Below, in pieces: positions 12,929 to 14,484 of a stretch of 14,484 bases of DNA. The position numbers and the translations under genes are program-made. Positions within the stretch are counted from its first letter, which is position 1; each line of letters starts with the position of its first letter. Below the pieces are notes generated by a model. It was not told where the DNA came from. It made no database searches and worked only from the letters and a program-made list of their open reading frames with translations. Location of the stretch: assembly GCA_964477735.1 (NCBI GenBank), contig CAYZFD010000036.1, forward strand, positions 1-14,484. The letters are read 5' to 3'. This DNA is from CAYZFD01 sp964477735 (GTDB lineage: Bacteria > Bacteroidota > Bacteroidia > Flavobacteriales > Flavobacteriaceae).

Positions 12929-14254
12929 CTATTCCTCTTGCACGGCTTTCAAGAAAGCTTCATAGGTGACCGCTTTTTCCTTGATATTGCCTTCGGTTTT
13001 GAAAAAAGTGAGCAGTTTTTCACTCATCACCTGATTCGAAAGGCGTTTCACTTCGTCTTCGTTTTGCAAGATGCGCGCCGCAATGTCCTCCAATTCTTTA
13101 TCCTCGGGATTGCTTCGGCCAAACTGCAACATTTGAGCCTTAATCATTTCCTTAGCGGTGGATTTTACGTCTTCAAAAGTGACTTTGAGGTTGTTTTTTT
13201 CGGCCAATTGCCCTTCGATAAGCTGATATCTCAATCCTTTTTCGGAACGCTCATATTCCGAAGCTGCCTCGGTTTCGGTTAGCGGGTTTTCACCAGAAGT
13301 TTGTATCCAACGCTTGAGGAACGCTGATGGCAAATCGAACTTGGTTTCTTCAATAAGGCGCTCGATATAGTCATTGAGCAACTGCTGATCGGCTTGGTTT
13401 TCGAACTGCTTTTCGGCGTCGGCTTTTAGGCGGGCCTTGAGTTCGGTCACGGTTTTGATTTGGTCGGGACCAAAAAGCTTATCGAACAAATCCTTATCGA
13501 GGTCGGCAGGCTCCGTTTTGTTGATTTCCGAAACAGTGAAATCGACAGAAATGTTCAGGCCATGGGCCTTGTCGTGTTCCACCCCCAAGTGGTGCATCAG
13601 CTTGTGGTCGTCCTCAAACAAACCTTTGGTTTTAAGGGCTACCACCTCGCCCACTGTGGCCGCCTGAAGGGCCTTTAGAGCGGTTTTGCTTTGGATGCTA
13701 TCGAGTTCGAAAGTGGCCTTGTTTTCGATGCCTTCGGCTTCGTTGTGAAAGCTTCCGCTAAGCGAAGCCCCCTTTTCGGCCTTGTCTAGGGCCACCAACT
13801 TGCCATATTGCTTGCGGATGCGCTCAATTTGATTGTCGATGGTTTTGGTATCGGCACTGATTTTGTAATGGATAACCGCTTTTTTGGTTTTGGGCTTCAC
13901 CTCAAAATCGGGAGAAAGGCCCAGTTCAAAATCGAAAGCCAACTGATCGGCCTTCCAGTCTAAATCGTCTTGTGCTTTGGGAAGGGGATTGCCCAAAATA
14001 GCTATTTTTTCTTTGGTGAGGAAGTCGTTGAGCGATTGTTGCAACAATTTGTTGACCTCATCGGCGGTGACGGCCGTTTCATATTGCTTTTTGATGAGAC
14101 CTTTGGGCACATGGCCTTTTCGGAAGCCTGGAATGTTGGCGCGCTTGCGATAATCCTCCAAAACACGCTCCACATTGGGTTGGAAATCGGCTTTGTCGAG
14201 GGCGATGGTAACCACGGCATTTAGGGCATCGAGGTCGGTACGGGTAACTTTCAT
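12929..14254 (-). CDS. tig: Trigger factor
   Basis: Trigger factor binds the ribosome near the exit tunnel and shelters nascent chains. The 441-residue protein begins MKVTRTDLDALN and carries the ribosome-docking signature GFRKGHVP (Gly43 to Pro50) in its N-terminal domain. The middle prolyl-isomerase region is divergent, as is usual in Bacteroidota, and the long helical C-terminal arms (about 270-441) are rich in Lys and Glu. I start at 14254 because the family begins there; an in-frame ATG at 14296 would add 14 atypical residues and lies upstream of the predicted -7 box. It leads the tig-clpP-clpX cluster, the same order as in many bacteria, coupling folding and degradation. Confidence 0.95.
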   Translation of the reverse strand: MKVTRTDLDALNAVVTIALDKADFQPNVERVLEDYRKRANIPGFRKGHVPKGLIKKQYETAVTADEVNKLLQQSLNDFLTKEKIAILGNPLPKAQDDLDWKADQLAFDFELGLSPDFEVKPKTKKAVIHYKISADTKTIDNQIERIRKQYGKLVALDKAEKGASLSGSFHNEAEGIENKATFELDSIQSKTALKALQAATVGEVVALKTKGLFEDDHKLMHHLGVEHDKAHGLNISVDFTVSEINKTEPADLDKDLFDKLFGPDQIKTVTELKARLKADAEKQFENQADQQLLNDYIERLIEETKFDLPSAFLKRWIQTSGENPLTETEAASEYERSEKGLRYQLIEGQLAEKNNLKVTFEDVKSTAKEMIKAQMLQFGRSNPEDKELEDIAARILQNEDEVKRLSNQVMSEKLLTFFKTEGNIKEKAVTYEAFLKAVQEE

Positions 14255-14282
14255 GTGCGTTTCTACTTCAAAAATTAGGCGG

Positions 14283-14313
14283 CAAAAATAACGCATTCTA
14301 GGGGCATGACCAA
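14283..14313 (-). promoter_or_regulatory. tig: Predicted tig promoter (-33 and -7)
   Basis: On the minus strand TTG at 14313-14311 is followed after 20 bases by TATTTTTG at 14290-14283. Both boxes and the spacing match the Bacteroidota sigma-A promoter. The predicted start near 14277 leaves a leader of about 20 bases before the ATG at 14254. Confidence 0.7.
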
Positions 14314-14484
14314 GTTTTATTGCGATTTACAAAAACACAGCAAAAGCCTAGTGGATTTGAACAACAACTGCTGAAGAGTTTTCAACCTAAAAATTCTAGC
14401 CATCTGAAAATCAATGGCTTGCATGAAGTTGAAATGATTTAAACTTTTGTTAAAATTTAAATAAATCTAAAGTGTTGGTATTCA
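14314..14484. other. Intergenic end of window, no gene recognised
   Basis: I see no convincing gene here. There is an AT-rich 7-bp inverted repeat (ATTTAAA at 14437-14443 and TTTAAAT at 14456-14462). A 35-codon minus-strand frame (14317-14424) shows no recognisable feature. The region upstream of tig may continue to a gene beyond the window. Confidence 0.4.

Noticed and set aside
12294..12965. Long plus-strand frame of 223 codons antisense to clpP
   Set aside because: It mirrors the highly conserved clpP reading frame and its translation shows no family features; it is a shadow.
14353..14362. GTTCAAATCC on the minus strand, like a tRNA T-arm loop
   Set aside because: The flanking bases do not form a T stem, and no acceptor or anticodon stem is found around it.
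14317..14424. 35-codon minus-strand frame upstream of tig
   Set aside because: No recognisable motif and no convincing own promoter; it covers the -33 side of the tig promoter. Such a frame is expected by chance.
1..14484. Mobile elements, CRISPR arrays, toxin-antitoxin or defence systems
   Set aside because: I looked for transposase, integrase, repeat-spacer and known defence motifs and saw none; the window is conserved chromosomal core with a nutrient uptake locus.

Overview
The window is a piece of a Bacteroidota chromosome, most likely Flavobacteriales. The evidence is the gene families present (DUF3127, DUF2797, bacterial GH3, a PnuT/TonB-receptor thiamine locus, the greA-HIT-histidine kinase neighbourhood), the absence of clear Shine-Dalgarno sequences, and repeated matches to the Bacteroidota promoter pattern (-33 TTG/TTTG, about 20 bp, -7 TAnnTTTG). 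I cannot name a genus. The DNA is gene-dense, with no gene-free stretch over 300 bases. I see no insertion sequence, CRISPR array, tRNA or rRNA, and no defence system.

Layout. 1-273 (-) is the start of a DUF3127 gene that runs off the left edge. 362-1522 (+) is an orphan membrane histidine kinase. 1519-2384 (-) is greA followed by a HIT-family hydrolase. 2484-2912 (+) is a small lipoprotein with a degenerate Rieske-like region. 2909-7256 (-) is the most interesting block, a thiamine salvage locus: Sfp-type phosphopantetheinyl transferase, MTH1187/YkoF-type thiamine-binding protein, PnuT-type permease and a NadR-like P-loop kinase, then a TPP riboswitch, then a TonB-dependent outer-membrane receptor. 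7309-8622 (+) is S-adenosylhomocysteine hydrolase. 8619-9413 (-) is a DUF2797 protein. 9455-10969 (+) is a GH3/ANL-type adenylating enzyme. 10966-14254 (-) is the protein-quality-control cluster tig-clpP-clpX. The last 230 bases hold the tig promoter and otherwise nothing I can name.

How the genes work together. The receptor, permease, cytoplasmic binding protein and kinase form a plausible path for thiamine from outside the cell to phosphate-trapped cytoplasmic thiamine. Only the receptor gene lies downstream of the riboswitch. Trigger factor, ClpP and ClpX handle nascent-chain folding and regulated proteolysis. greA rescues backtracked RNA polymerase.

Structure beyond the genes. All four convergent gene pairs overlap by exactly 4 bases, with both stop codons packed into TTAA or TTAG, so no intergenic terminators exist there. 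The greA leader holds a compact hairpin followed by seven T residues. The riboswitch leader has mutually exclusive hairpins, one of which covers the receptor start codon. The promoters of the ahcY and phosphopantetheinyl transferase genes face each other. Most genes are conserved Bacteroidota housekeeping genes. I found no convincing wholly new system; the best leads are the regulatory architecture and a few uncharacterised families.
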